Positions 54,879 through 64,000 of a stretch of DNA of 64,000 bases are shown piece after piece; positions within the stretch are counted from its first letter, which is position 1, and every line of letters begins with the position of its first letter. Source of the stretch: Brienomyrus brachyistius (Eukaryota; Chordata; Actinopteri; Osteoglossiformes; Mormyridae); NCBI RefSeq assembly GCF_023856365.1, contig NC_064540.1, positions 5,262,001-5,326,000 of the forward strand, read 5' to 3'. The notes under the pieces were generated by a model. It saw only the letters and a program-made list of their open reading frames with translations. It did not search any database and was not told the DNA's origin. The translations under genes and the position numbers were made by a program.

Positions 54879-55137
54879 AGGGACCACATGTCCCCCACAA
54901 TGTAATAAAAACCTGTTTTTTATGTTGTGGGGACCATTTTCAGGTCCCCACAAAGATCTGTGAATGCAATCAAAAAAGAAAAAATGCCAAAAGTCTCGTG
55001 TCTTGTTTGGTTACTTATGATTAAGGTTATGGCTGGGTGGGGGGTTAAGGGTGTCTTGCTGTGATTAGTTGTTTTCACCATAGAGATGAATGGAGAGTCC
55101 CCACGAAGATAAAATTACAAACCTGTGTGTGTGTGTT
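54850..55137 (+). mobile_element. Fish interspersed repeat, copy 2 of 2
   Basis: This is the better preserved copy of the element at 37443-37695: TAGGGACCACATGTCCC, CACAATGTAATAAAAACCTG, TTGTGGGGACCATTTTCAGG, TGGTTACTTATGATTAAGG, GGGGGGTTAAGG and a (TG)n end. A 13-base G tract follows at 55140-55152. Confidence 0.8.
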
Positions 55138-55152
55138 TTGGGGGGGGGGGGG

Positions 55153-57875
55153 AATGCGATGAGAGCAAGATAGAAAAAAACCATAAAATGAATTTAGATT
55201 TCAAGAGTTCACATGACAGTGCAATCATGAGGGGGGTTTAATTGTTTGGACATGACGGCAGGTCTGCCCCGGCCTGCCCAGATGGCACAACACAAAGACA
55301 CTACAGTGCCATTGTTATGCACTGACTCACTGCCCCTCGCAGCACAGAAATATTTTTATCCCTCTCCAAAAATAAAAGCCCTCGATATAACTGAAATGTG
55401 GAATAGAGACACGTGAGCAGGTGCTATGCCTGACGATTGCCTTTATACGGTCACCGCGTGTGCGGTCGTCTGGGCCCCAACCACTGTAGACATCTGTGTG
55501 TGTATCTGTGTATGTCTATCAATGTGCACATGTGAGCTCTGTAATAACTGTTCGGCAGACTGACCTATAAGTCTGTCCACACAATGGTGACTGTTTCCTT
55601 AACGGTTTAGTTTTTTTATTTTAAAATAAAATGAAAAACAGATTTATATAGCTAACCTCTGCAGCCTTGTGCTACTTCAGATCTGATCATGAGACAGTGC
55701 AAGGTTTTGATCTCTAACCCAGGGATTCGACCCCATAGGGTCTGTCTTAGTTCAGAAACTGTCCAACAATTTGAAGGCACGGCATGTTCGGTCAGAAGGA
55801 AGGTGACAACATTGTACCAGTCTGTCCTTTGAGAGTTTCCAAGAAAATCATTGCAGATCTAAGATACATTGTTACTCCTGAGCCCATGCCATTCAGCTAC
55901 AATTCAGATGTAAGCAAATGTATCTGCATGAGAGTTACTGAGGAATTTATATGACATCACAGAGAGCTGGTCTATAGGTACAGGAAGAGCCAGTGGACTC
56001 CCGTGAAACACAAGTCTTTATGAACTTCCCTCACATTAATAGTTGCTAGTGAACCCTGCAAATGTATTAATCTAATCTTAAATATCCAAATATTCTGGCC
56101 AGATAATAATAATTATTTCAGAAAAAGGCAGTTAACTCATCAAAACATTATTTGCATACTTATCTGATGTTTTTTTAGCCAAAGAACTGCATGCATTTTT
56201 ATAATCAGGAATTTGCTGACGTATTTCAGGTCAAATATGTTTCTAAAGAGCCCAATAGCAGCCTCTTACTGCGACGATCTGCCTTGTACACCCTTAATGA
56301 TCAGCTAACCACCTGCTTTCCCGCAAAGGTTATCAAAGACTCACCTGGAGTTCTGCACAACTGTCAGAATCTACATTTGTTTACATTTAAGTCCTTCATC
56401 CCTGGAGAGAATGTTTGAGCATCAATCATTAAATCATTAAGTCACTGCTTCTTAATTATTTAGGCCCGACTGGCATCCTTTGACACCTCGCTGTGACTGG
56501 ACTCGATGTTTATTTCTTGCATGTGAAAGAAAGCGAAATTAAATAATTTCTTAGTTTAGTACATTCTGCACAATGACACAGCGCTGGATTTATCATTTTA
56601 TTGCATTCTTGTATTATAGTTGCACATTATTTTGCTACTTATATTAACCTTTAATATATGACAAACTTAATTGTTGAAATGTTGTCTTTTTTCAAAACCG
56701 GTAGCTGGCAGAGTAATTTCACCTTCCGATGCTACGTTCTCTACGTATGTTACAGAAAGTACTGTATAAGTATGTTACTTTTATATTTAAGCTTGTTACT
56801 TTGCATAGAAGTGTCTACTAAACAAAGAACAATGTACATCTTTTTAGAATACTCTTCTTAATGGATTGTCAATAGTAGATCATTAATTTGCAAAAGCCTA
56901 AACAATTTTACCTAGAACATGAGACGCTCAGGCACAGATGAGAGCTGGTCTGGCTGCTGCCTGCTGCCAGTATGAATGTGTAAATGTCAGAGGGCGTCTC
57001 CCTACAGGTGCCTCTGCTGGCAGATAACAAGCTTTACTTCACCACACCCTTAATGTGGCGTCTTTCTGCCGCAGGACGTCACTGAGCAGGAAGGAGAGAG
57101 TTCACCGAAGGACAGGTGCCCCTTCAGGGAGGGGGGTGCCACTCCTGTTGGCTGCCCTCACTGCAGACTCGCGTCACACGCCGGGGTAATCCACTAGTTT
57201 TCCTTCTAGCCGTCGAGCGAGCGACAGCCCGGCCCGTGTTGCACTCAGCAGCCAAGGGGAAATACACTCAATTCAAAAGACCCGTAACACACAAACGGTC
57301 TGAAACTCGGAGCAGACAGATACACTGAATTAAAATTTCCCATCAGTTAACTTAATAGCAGATCCACTAATGTGCTTAACAGAGTTAGTGCTAAGTAGCT
57401 TAAGTGTGCATAGCAAAGGGATTTCACAGTCATGGCTTATGTTTATCCTCACTGCAGGTCTGCAAGGCAGGACTTCACTGTTATTCTTTTGTGAGGAGGA
57501 ACGTAGCCTCAAACTGTGGCCCCACAGACATAATGTCATCTTGGCGTCCCAATAAAGTACTTGGTCCCCAGAATCTGCCAGGGTCTCCATGCCCTGCTAA
57601 CACCCCTGACTGTAAGTGACATGATGATAAAAATAAATCTCCTGAGATTTTGATTCACTTTTGTTGCACAGTATTTTCGCCTTGCTTGGTCTATGGTGTT
57701 GTTGGCATTATTGCGCAATGTCAGTGTTTGGCTGGCAAACCCCATTCCCTTGTGTACTGCAGTCCAGGTGAAGAAGTGGCACTTTATAGTTTGGCTTCCA
57801 TTTCAGCCCAGTCCAGTTATTTGGTAACATTATTCTGTAGGAGAATGCACTGTAGAGCACATGTAGAACAGTGGC
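55153..57875. other. Intergenic, no gene recognised
   Basis: No supported gene. An exon-like piece at 57076 is listed among rejected items. The rest is unremarkable AT-rich sequence. Confidence 0.4.
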
Positions 57876-57878
57876 TTT

Positions 57879-58135
57879 AAGATAAGATAGAATAGAATAG
57901 AATAGAATATCTTTATTGTCATTGTGCATGTATGACAAAACTCCGTGTGCTTCCCACCAAACTTACAGACTGTAAAACATTAATAAAATACAATGAAAAT
58001 AATAATATATACAATATAAATGTACCGTGTCAAGCAAATGCCCTTGAATGAAGTATACAACCTGAACTGAGCTTTAATGACTCTCCTATTACCTCGACAA
58101 GTCAAAAGAATAAAACTGTAGCTGCCAGTATATCT
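57879..58135. mobile_element. Probable fish interspersed repeat with (GAATA)n start
   Basis: AATAGAATAGAATAGAATATC is followed by TTTATTGTCATTGTGCATG and GACAAAACTCCGTGTGC, a motif series repeated widely in fish genomes. Extent is approximate. Confidence 0.45.
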
Positions 58136-58189
58136 CTGAGAAAGACACATATTCTATAAAATAAGGTAGAGGATCGTTCTGCGGGTGAG

Positions 58190-58385
58190 GGCACTGTGCC
58201 CCTTGTTTGATAGGTCATGGGTTCCAAACCCATGGCTGGTAGAGTGATAACATCAACAGGCCCTTGAGCATAGCCTTACGTATCAACTGCTGCGGGGTGC
58301 CCACTGGCCATGCTCTCTGGCCTCAAAAATGTGCCTCACTGGTACGTTATTCTGGGAAAAGCACATACTAGACATGCAAAGGTGC
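58190..58385 (+). mobile_element. Diverged tRNA-derived SINE
   Basis: GCGGGTGAGGGCACTGTGCC, TCATGGGTTCCAAACCCATG and CCCTTGAGCATAGCC follow the layout of the second SINE family seen at 48.6 kb, with a B-box-like GGTTCCAAACC. Confidence 0.5.
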
Positions 58386-58399
58386 ACTTTCATGCATTT

Positions 58400-59834
58400 A
58401 TACGAATTATGGAATGACGGCCCTCACCGAATGCATAGCTAGTGAAGCATGAGACACCTTACACAGGGACGGCAGGCCAAGCTATTTGCTTAGGGAATCC
58501 CAGAATGGCCAACTCATGGAAAAACAGGCTTTTCGAAAGCGAGAAGAAACCAGATGACACTTAAGGCAAAGATGATGTGAAAACACAACACAGACACACA
58601 CACACACACACACATATACAAAGCTGGACCTGGACCCTGGACCTGCAATCCTAGAGGCCTGGGGTACTGATGCCACCTGTAACCCTTAAGGACTGAGATG
58701 CACGAAAATGGCACCTGACAAAATACATGGAAAAAGAAAACATCATTTGCACAGCCAATAGGATGAAATTATGAATGGCAAGTATTTGCATGGAATGAGG
58801 GCTTTTCCTTCCGTGTGACAAAGATTGCATCGATAAGACAAAGGCTATGTGCCTATGTGTGTGTGTGTGTGTGGCCATTGTGAAAGTACAGAGGCTACAC
58901 AAGTCACGTGACCAGCACAGGGGCTGTATTCCTGAATTCCTCTATTCATACTGAAAATGAAACTCAGAGTCTGCTATAATTTCTTATCTCACTACAACAG
59001 CAACAGAAAACTGTGCTGCCAATGTAGGTACTCATCAAATAATAAGAAGAAGAATTAGAATAAGAAACATTTTCCACAGAAGATATGAGACACAACCAGG
59101 AAGATGCTGTCCAGAGCTGCTCTAGCAGAATTTGATGCCACAAAAATGATTTTTTCCAGTCCCTTGTATTCAATCTTTTCAAAGTCGGATTGTTTGAAAA
59201 CCAGCATGCCGATGGCTGACCACTCAGAGTGGGGAGTTGGGCAATATTAGTGAGGATCTTTGCGATGGCTGGACTGGGAGATGCCGACACGTACAATAAA
59301 CACGACCAGAATAATGTTACGTTAAAACGAAAAGCGTTGTGGCCTCATTTCACTTCAGGGTAGAACTGGATACAGATTCATAGGGGAAATGTCCCCTGTG
59401 CAAAGTATAGGGACGTAACGTAAGCGCTGGAGACAAAGAAAGCTCAGTGAGAGAAAATGACAGAAGCATGGAGCTGGGGGGATGGTGGGCTTCTCGTCTT
59501 CACCTCCGTGGTGGCAAGCAGCTCCCTGCCTCTTATGTAACAGACAAGAACAAATATCTCCTTATTTTCCAGCAGCATCCACACTCTGCCATTCACTGCT
59601 TGGCTGTCTAAGTCCCAAGCATCTACCCATGAGGGACTTATGTGATATTTCTGTGCCAGTTTATCACCCCTCTAAATTTTTTTGTGCTGTGTTCATATTA
59701 TCATTGTGTCTATGCTGTTTTTTATGTATATTTCACTATGGCTATATTACAGTATATTGATAAGCTTTTTTTGCTTTGATATTCAGGGCAGTATGTAGGT
59801 AGTATATGCTACATTTGGTCATGCTGCCTGGCGT
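58400..59834. other. Intergenic, nothing recognised
   Basis: No gene recognised. A (CA)n tract lies at about 58590-58612 and a (GT)n tract at about 58857-58874. Confidence 0.4.
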
Positions 59835-59926
59835 AGGTTCCAAGCCCAATGACCATAACCAGGATAAGTAGCTGGAAGCTGGATGGACGGACGGACAGAT
59901 GGGTGGATGGATGGATGGATGGATCC
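59835..59926 (+). mobile_element. SINE 3'-end fragment with long (GGAT)n tail
   Basis: GTAGGTTCCAAGCCC, ACCAGGATAAGTAGC and TGGAAGCTGGATGGACGG correspond to the SINE end, followed by GGAC and GGAT repeats. Confidence 0.65.
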
Positions 59927-60141
59927 TGTTACTTTTGGATGTTCATTACTTTTGGATTTAACTGTTTAATTATGAACTATTATAACACCTACTGATCAGA
60001 TAATATTGGCATTTTACATTCACAATATTAGTGAATGAAATTTACCACTCCTGTTGAAGCATCTGCTTGTTAGAAAAAAACTTGTTCTTACTTATTTATT
60101 AGCTTATTTATTAGCTTACTTGGGGCAGCGCCATGACGCAG

Positions 60142-60191
60142 TGGTTAGCACTGTTAGCACTGGTTAGCACTGTTAGCACTGGTTAGCACTG
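60142..60191. repeat. 19-bp tandem repeat in the SINE head
   Basis: TGGTTAGCACTGTTAGCAC occurs twice in tandem plus a partial third copy. It expands the A-box-proximal TGGTTAGCACTGTTGC of normal SINE copies. Confidence 0.85.
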
Positions 60192-60353
60192 TTGCTTCAT
60201 AGCAGAGTTTGAGTCTCCGCCATGGCTTCACGTGTGGAGGTGCATGTTCTCCTTGTGTTGTTGTGGGGTTTCCTCTAGGCACTCTGGATTTCCCCATCCA
60301 AAAAAAAGAAAAACATGCTGAGTTTAATTGGAGTTACCAAATTGTTTGTGAGT

Positions 60354-62514
60354 GTGCCCTGTGATGGGTTGGCACCCCATCCTGGGTTGTTCCCTGCCTT
60401 GTGCCCTGTGATGGGTTGGCACCCCATCCTGGGTTGTTCCCTGCCTTGTGCCCTGTGATGGGTTGGCACCCCATCCTGGGTTGTTCCCTGCCTTGTGCCC
60501 TGTGATGGGTTGGCACCCCATCCTGGATTGTTCCCTGCCTTGTCCCCTGTGATGGGCTGGCACCCCATCCTGGGTTGTTCCCTGCCTTGTGCCCTGTGAT
60601 GGGCTGGCACCCCATCCTGGGTTGTTCCCTGCCTTGTGCCCTGTGATGGGCTGGCACCCCATCCTGGGTTGTTCCCTGCCTTGTGCCCTGTGATGGGTTG
60701 GCACCCCATCCTGGGTTGTTCCCTGCCTTGTGCCCTGTGATGGGTTGGCACCCCATCCTGGGTTGTTCCCTGCCTTGTGCCCTGTGATGGGTTGGCACCC
60801 CATCCTGGGTTGTTCCCTGCCTTGTGCCCTGTGATGGGTTGGCACCCCATCCTGGGTTGTTCCCTGCCTTGTGCCCTGTGATGGGTTGGCACCCCATCCT
60901 GGGTTGTTCCCTGCCTTGTGCCCTGTGATGGGTTGGCACCCCATCCTGGGTTGTTCCCTGCCTTGTGCCCTGTGATGGGTTGGCACCCCATCCTGGGTTG
61001 TTCCCTGCCTTGTGCCCTGTGATGGGTTGGCACCCCATCCTGGGTTGTTCCCTGCCTTGTGCCCTGTGATGGGTTGGCACCCCATCCTGGGTTGTTCCCT
61101 GCCTTGTGCCCTGTGATGGGTTGGCACCCCATCCTGGGTTGTTCCCTGCCTTGTCCCCTGTGATGGGTTGGCACCCCATCCTGGATTGTTCCCTGCCTTG
61201 TCCCCTGTGATGGGCTGGCACCCCCATCCTGGGTTGTTCCCTGCCTTGTGCCCTGTGATGGGCTGGCACCCCATCCTGGGTTGTTCCCTGCCTTGTGCCC
61301 TGTGATGGGTTGGCACCCCATCCTGGGTTGTTCCCTGCCTTGTGCCCTGTGATGGGTTGGCACCCCATCCTGGGTTGTTCCCTGCCTTGTGCCCTGTGAT
61401 GGGTTGGCACCCCATCCTGGGTTGTTCCCTGCCTTGTGCCCTGTGATGGGTTGGCACCCCATCCTGGGTTGTTCCCTGCCTTGTGCCCTGTGATGGGTTG
61501 GCACCCCATCCTGGGTTGTTCCCTGCCTTGTGCCCTGTGATGGGTTGGCACCCCATCCTGGGTTGTTCCCTGCCTTGTCCCCTGTGATGGGTTGGCACCC
61601 CATCCTGGATTGTTCCCTGCCTTGTCCCCTGTGATGGGCTGGCACCCCATCCTGGGTTGTTCCCTGCCTTGTGCCCTGTGATGGGCTGGCACCCCATCCT
61701 GGGTTGTTCCCTGCCTTGTGCCCTGTGATGGGTTGGCACCCCATCCTGGGTTGTTCCCTGCCTTGTGCCCTGTGATGGGTTGGCACCCCATCCTGGGTTG
61801 TTCCCTGCCTTGTGCCCTGTGATGGGTTGGCACCCCATCCTGGGTTGTTCCCTGCCTTGTGCCCTGTGATGGGTTGGCACCCCATCCTGGGTTGTTCCCT
61901 GCCTTGTGCCCTGTGATGGGTTGGCACCCCATCCTGGGTTGTTCCCTGCCTTGTGCCCTGTGATGGGTTGGCACCCCATCCTGGGTTGTTCCCTGCCTTG
62001 TGCCCTGTGATGGGTTGGCACCCCATCCTGGTTGTTCCCTGCCTTGTGCCCTGTGATGGGTTGGCACCCCATCCTGGGTTGTTCCCTGCCTTGTGCCCTG
62101 TGATGGGTTGGCACCCCATCCTGGGTTGTTCCCTGCCTTGTGCCCTGTGATGGGTTGGCACCCCATCCTGGGTTGTTCCCTGCCTTGTGCCCTGTGATGG
62201 GTTGGCACCCCATCCTGGGTTGTTCCCTGCCTTGTGCCCTGTGATGGGTTGGCACCCCATCTGGGTTGTTCCCTGCCTTGTGCCCTGTGATGGGTTGGCA
62301 CCCCATCCTGGGTTGTTCCCTGCCTTGTGCCCTGTGATGGGTTGGCACCCCATCTGGGTTGTTCCCTGCCTTGTGCCTGTGATGGGTTGGCACCCCATCC
62401 TGGATTGTTCCCTGCCTTGTGCCCTGTGATGGGTTGGCACCCCCATCCTGGGTTGTTCCCTGCCTTGTGCCCTGTGATGGGTTGGCACCCCCATCCTGGG
62501 TTGTTCCCTGCCTT
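60354..62514. repeat. 47-bp satellite array, 46 units
   Basis: The unit starts GTGCCCTGTGATGGG, continues TTGGCACCCCATCCTGG and ends GTTGTTCCCTGCCTT. The span of 2161 bp equals 46 units of 47 bp minus one base. I see four single-base deletions and three single-base insertions, which account for that net change. Most indels cluster near the 3' edge. Variants are GGGCTGG for GGGTTGG, TGGATTG for TGGGTTG and GTCCCC for GTGCCC. No unit has a stop in any minus-strand frame, so three overlapping pseudo-ORFs result. Confidence 0.97.
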
Positions 62515-62646
62515 GCATCAATAGACTCGGGACCCCCCCTGGGACCCTGAATAGGGCATGCTGTTACAGAAAATAGATAGATTAGCTAACTTTTTATGTT
62601 GCAGGTAAACAGTCATAGGTAATTTTAATGGGTAGCACTATGGTTA

Positions 62647-62648
<2 letters not shown>

Positions 62649-62712
<64 letters not shown>
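62649..62712. repeat. (GT)n microsatellite
   Basis: About 31 uninterrupted GT dinucleotides, 70 bp after the giant SINE. Confidence 0.97.
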
Positions 62713-62713
<1 letters not shown>

Positions 62714-63500
62714 TGTGTCTGTGTTTGCCGTTGCAGTTAGTTAAAAATGGCATCTCTAAATTACCCTTAGTGAGTGGACTTGAGAGCCCTTCAAAAGACT
62801 GGCATGTAACCCAGGGTGTCCCCTCCCTTACACCCTGTGCTTCCTGGGATAAGCTCCAGATTTCACCATGACGCAGTACTGGCTAAGATTTTAATCATAG
62901 GATCACTTGTGCAGCAATGCTTCCCCCTGCTGGTAGCACCAAAGATTATATTATTTCTGACTGTCACTTTCAATGTTATTCAAAGTAATTAGTGATACTC
63001 ATGAGTTGAATCGGTTGTAGTAGCAACGGATTTCTAAACAAAGGTTATTTGAAGATCCAAAGCCATCTGTTTTGGTGCACAGCAATTAATAAAGATGCTA
63101 TTATCGGTATAATATTTTAAATGTCCCTCCACTATAGAGAAATTTCTTTCTATCACGTCTAAAATGCATGTTAAAAATCAGTTCATACGGTTTTTTGTTT
63201 TCCGTGAAGATATTTAGAGTTGTGTTGAAATGCTGCGAGACTTTAATTGTTTTTTACAAGCATTAAAAAAAAATCAGAATAACATTTGTTTTCACAATTT
63301 GCTCTTTTAGATAAAATATTATTTTAGATCAAATATTTATAAAATTCATTTAAAAATGTGGTAGTTAGAGTTGACAAGATTTCACCGTATCATTTAACTC
63401 TAAATATGTCAAGGTCAAAAATGAACATAATTCTACTAACTGGGCAGTTCACTTTGAGTCAATCTGACTTGCAAATAATTCGTTTAAGGTCAGAGTGAAA
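62713..63500. other. AT-rich sequence, no gene; possible SINE remnant at its start
   Basis: ACACCCTGTGCTTCCTGGGATAAG near 62831 with AAGCTCCAGATTTC resembles a decayed SINE 3' region. The rest shows nothing recognisable. Confidence 0.35.
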
Positions 63501-63502
63501 TG

Positions 63503-63852
63503 TGTCTGTCACGTCCGAAGGACGGACAACTCACATGCAGCTACAGGGTGAACTAAAAAGGTGCTTTATTAACCAAAACAAATGTAACAGGAAAACGACT
63601 ACGAGGGGGAACAGAGAACACTTAAGCGGAAGACTAGGCTAATACCGAAACAGGGGAATGGCGCAGAGAATAACATTGATAATAATAACAGGACTGGGGA
63701 TCAGACGACAGGCAGACACTAATATACATGGACTAACGAAGGGCAAACGAGAGACAGGTGATTTCAACACAAACGGAACGGCAGGAGATCTAAACACGAA
63801 CGGAAGTGACCTCTGCTGGTCATACGGGGACACTACAGACAGATCCTAACCG
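63503..63852. mobile_element. Putative interspersed repeat with weak terminal inverted repeats
   Basis: It starts TGTCTGTCACGTCC and ends with the complement of TGTCTGTAGTGTCC (about 11/14 match), giving a unit of about 350 bp. An internal hairpin GTCCGAAGGAC lies near the left end. No coding capacity and no clear target duplication, so the class is unresolved. Confidence 0.4.
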
Positions 63853-63880
63853 TGTGCTCCTTTTACCTCCTTAATTAGAA

Positions 63881-63937
63881 GTCCATCCATCCGTCCATTT
63901 TCCAAACCGCTTATCCTACTGGGTCGCACCCCCCCCC

Positions 63938-63968
<31 letters not shown>

Positions 63969-63978
63969 ACACACACAT
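63881..63978 (-). mobile_element. Antisense SINE tail ending in poly-C and (CA)n
   Basis: TCCATCCATCCGTCC, AAACCGCTTATCCTACTGGG and TCGC are the reversed SINE end. The GGGACCCCC part has expanded into a 26-base C tract (63929-63954), followed by (AC)n to about 63977. Confidence 0.8.
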
Positions 63979-64000
63979 GCCTGTCTGCTAGGCCTACTTT

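Larger units (their letters stand above)
60122..62580 (+). mobile_element. Giant SINE copy (2459 bp) carrying an internal satellite, bounded by a target duplication
   Basis: The insertion begins with a normal SINE head (GGGGCAGCGCCATGACGCAG, then GTGGTTAGCAC) and body up to TTGTTTGTGAGTGTGCCC. It then holds 46 copies of a 47-bp unit, and ends with a diverged SINE tail (GGGACCCTGAATAGGG, CTGTTACAG, AAATAGATAG). ATTAGCTTACTT at 60110-60121 and ATTAGCTAACTT at 62581-62592 match 11/12 and are a plausible target-site duplication. The whole array is therefore nested in one retroposon, with reversal of the usual size ratio (normal copy 354 bp). Confidence 0.88.

Noticed and set aside
57076..57116. 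Exon-like sequence after TTTCTGCCGCAG reading DVTEQEGESSPKD
   Set aside because: The acceptor looks good and a GTGCCC donor follows, but the piece is only about 42 bp, has no recognised homology, and no neighbouring exons were found.
60354..62514. CRISPR-like direct repeats
   Set aside because: The units are contiguous without unique spacers and the host is a vertebrate, so it is satellite DNA.
60275..62521. Three overlapping minus-strand open frames of about 655, 689 and 748 codons
   Set aside because: They are a mathematical result of a 47-bp unit (47 is not a multiple of 3) that lacks stops in all three minus-strand frames. There is no splice context, no conserved domain, and indels freely move the frame. 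The region is a satellite within a SINE.

Overview
The window is vertebrate nuclear DNA, almost certainly from a bony fish. It has split genes with GT-AG introns, CpG-rich promoters, dense CA/TG and poly-G/C tracts, Tc1-type and hAT-type transposons, and many copies of a roughly 350-bp tRNA-derived SINE ending in (ATGG)n. The repeat profile suggests an early-branching teleost such as an osteoglossomorph, but that is only a guess. Two protein-coding genes can be read completely.

On the minus strand (11035 down to 2229) lies map1lc3a, the LC3A autophagy modifier. It has four coding exons, 121 residues, Gly120 at the ATG4 cleavage site, and a CpG-rich promoter with a palindromic CRE at about 11.19 kb. 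Its introns hold a perfect 50-bp-arm fold-back element, SINE copies and CRE-like sites. On the plus strand (41809 to 46420) lies ip6k2, inositol hexakisphosphate kinase 2. It has five coding exons, 435 residues, all kinase signature motifs, an unusual basic-then-acidic insertion, and a 3' UTR with two AATAAA signals. A CpG-rich promoter-like patch at 23.1-23.6 kb may be the distal ip6k2 promoter, which would make 23.6-41.6 kb mostly first intron. If so, the two genes are divergently transcribed.

The remaining sequence is mainly repeats. At 18.8-22.5 kb is a direct duplication whose first copy carries a 314-bp hAT-type MITE with an 8-bp target duplication, while the second copy preserves the empty site. 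A Tc1 deletion derivative lies at 22.3 kb and a dead Tc1 transposase at 24.6-25.8 kb. A 34-40-bp minisatellite of about 27 units fills 50.3-51.3 kb. Around 52 and 54.5 kb there are local duplications sharing a poly-C module.

The most striking structure is at 60.1-62.6 kb. One SINE insertion, bounded by an 11/12-matching 12-bp target duplication, contains 46 tandem copies of a 47-bp unit. In ordinary SINE copies that same 47-bp segment is flanked by GTGCCC on both sides, so the satellite appears to have arisen by expansion between those microhomologies inside the retroposon. The array leaves all three minus-strand frames open for 650-750 codons. This follows from the unit length and is not evidence of a gene. 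I found no bacterial-type system, CRISPR array, rRNA or intact tRNA gene.
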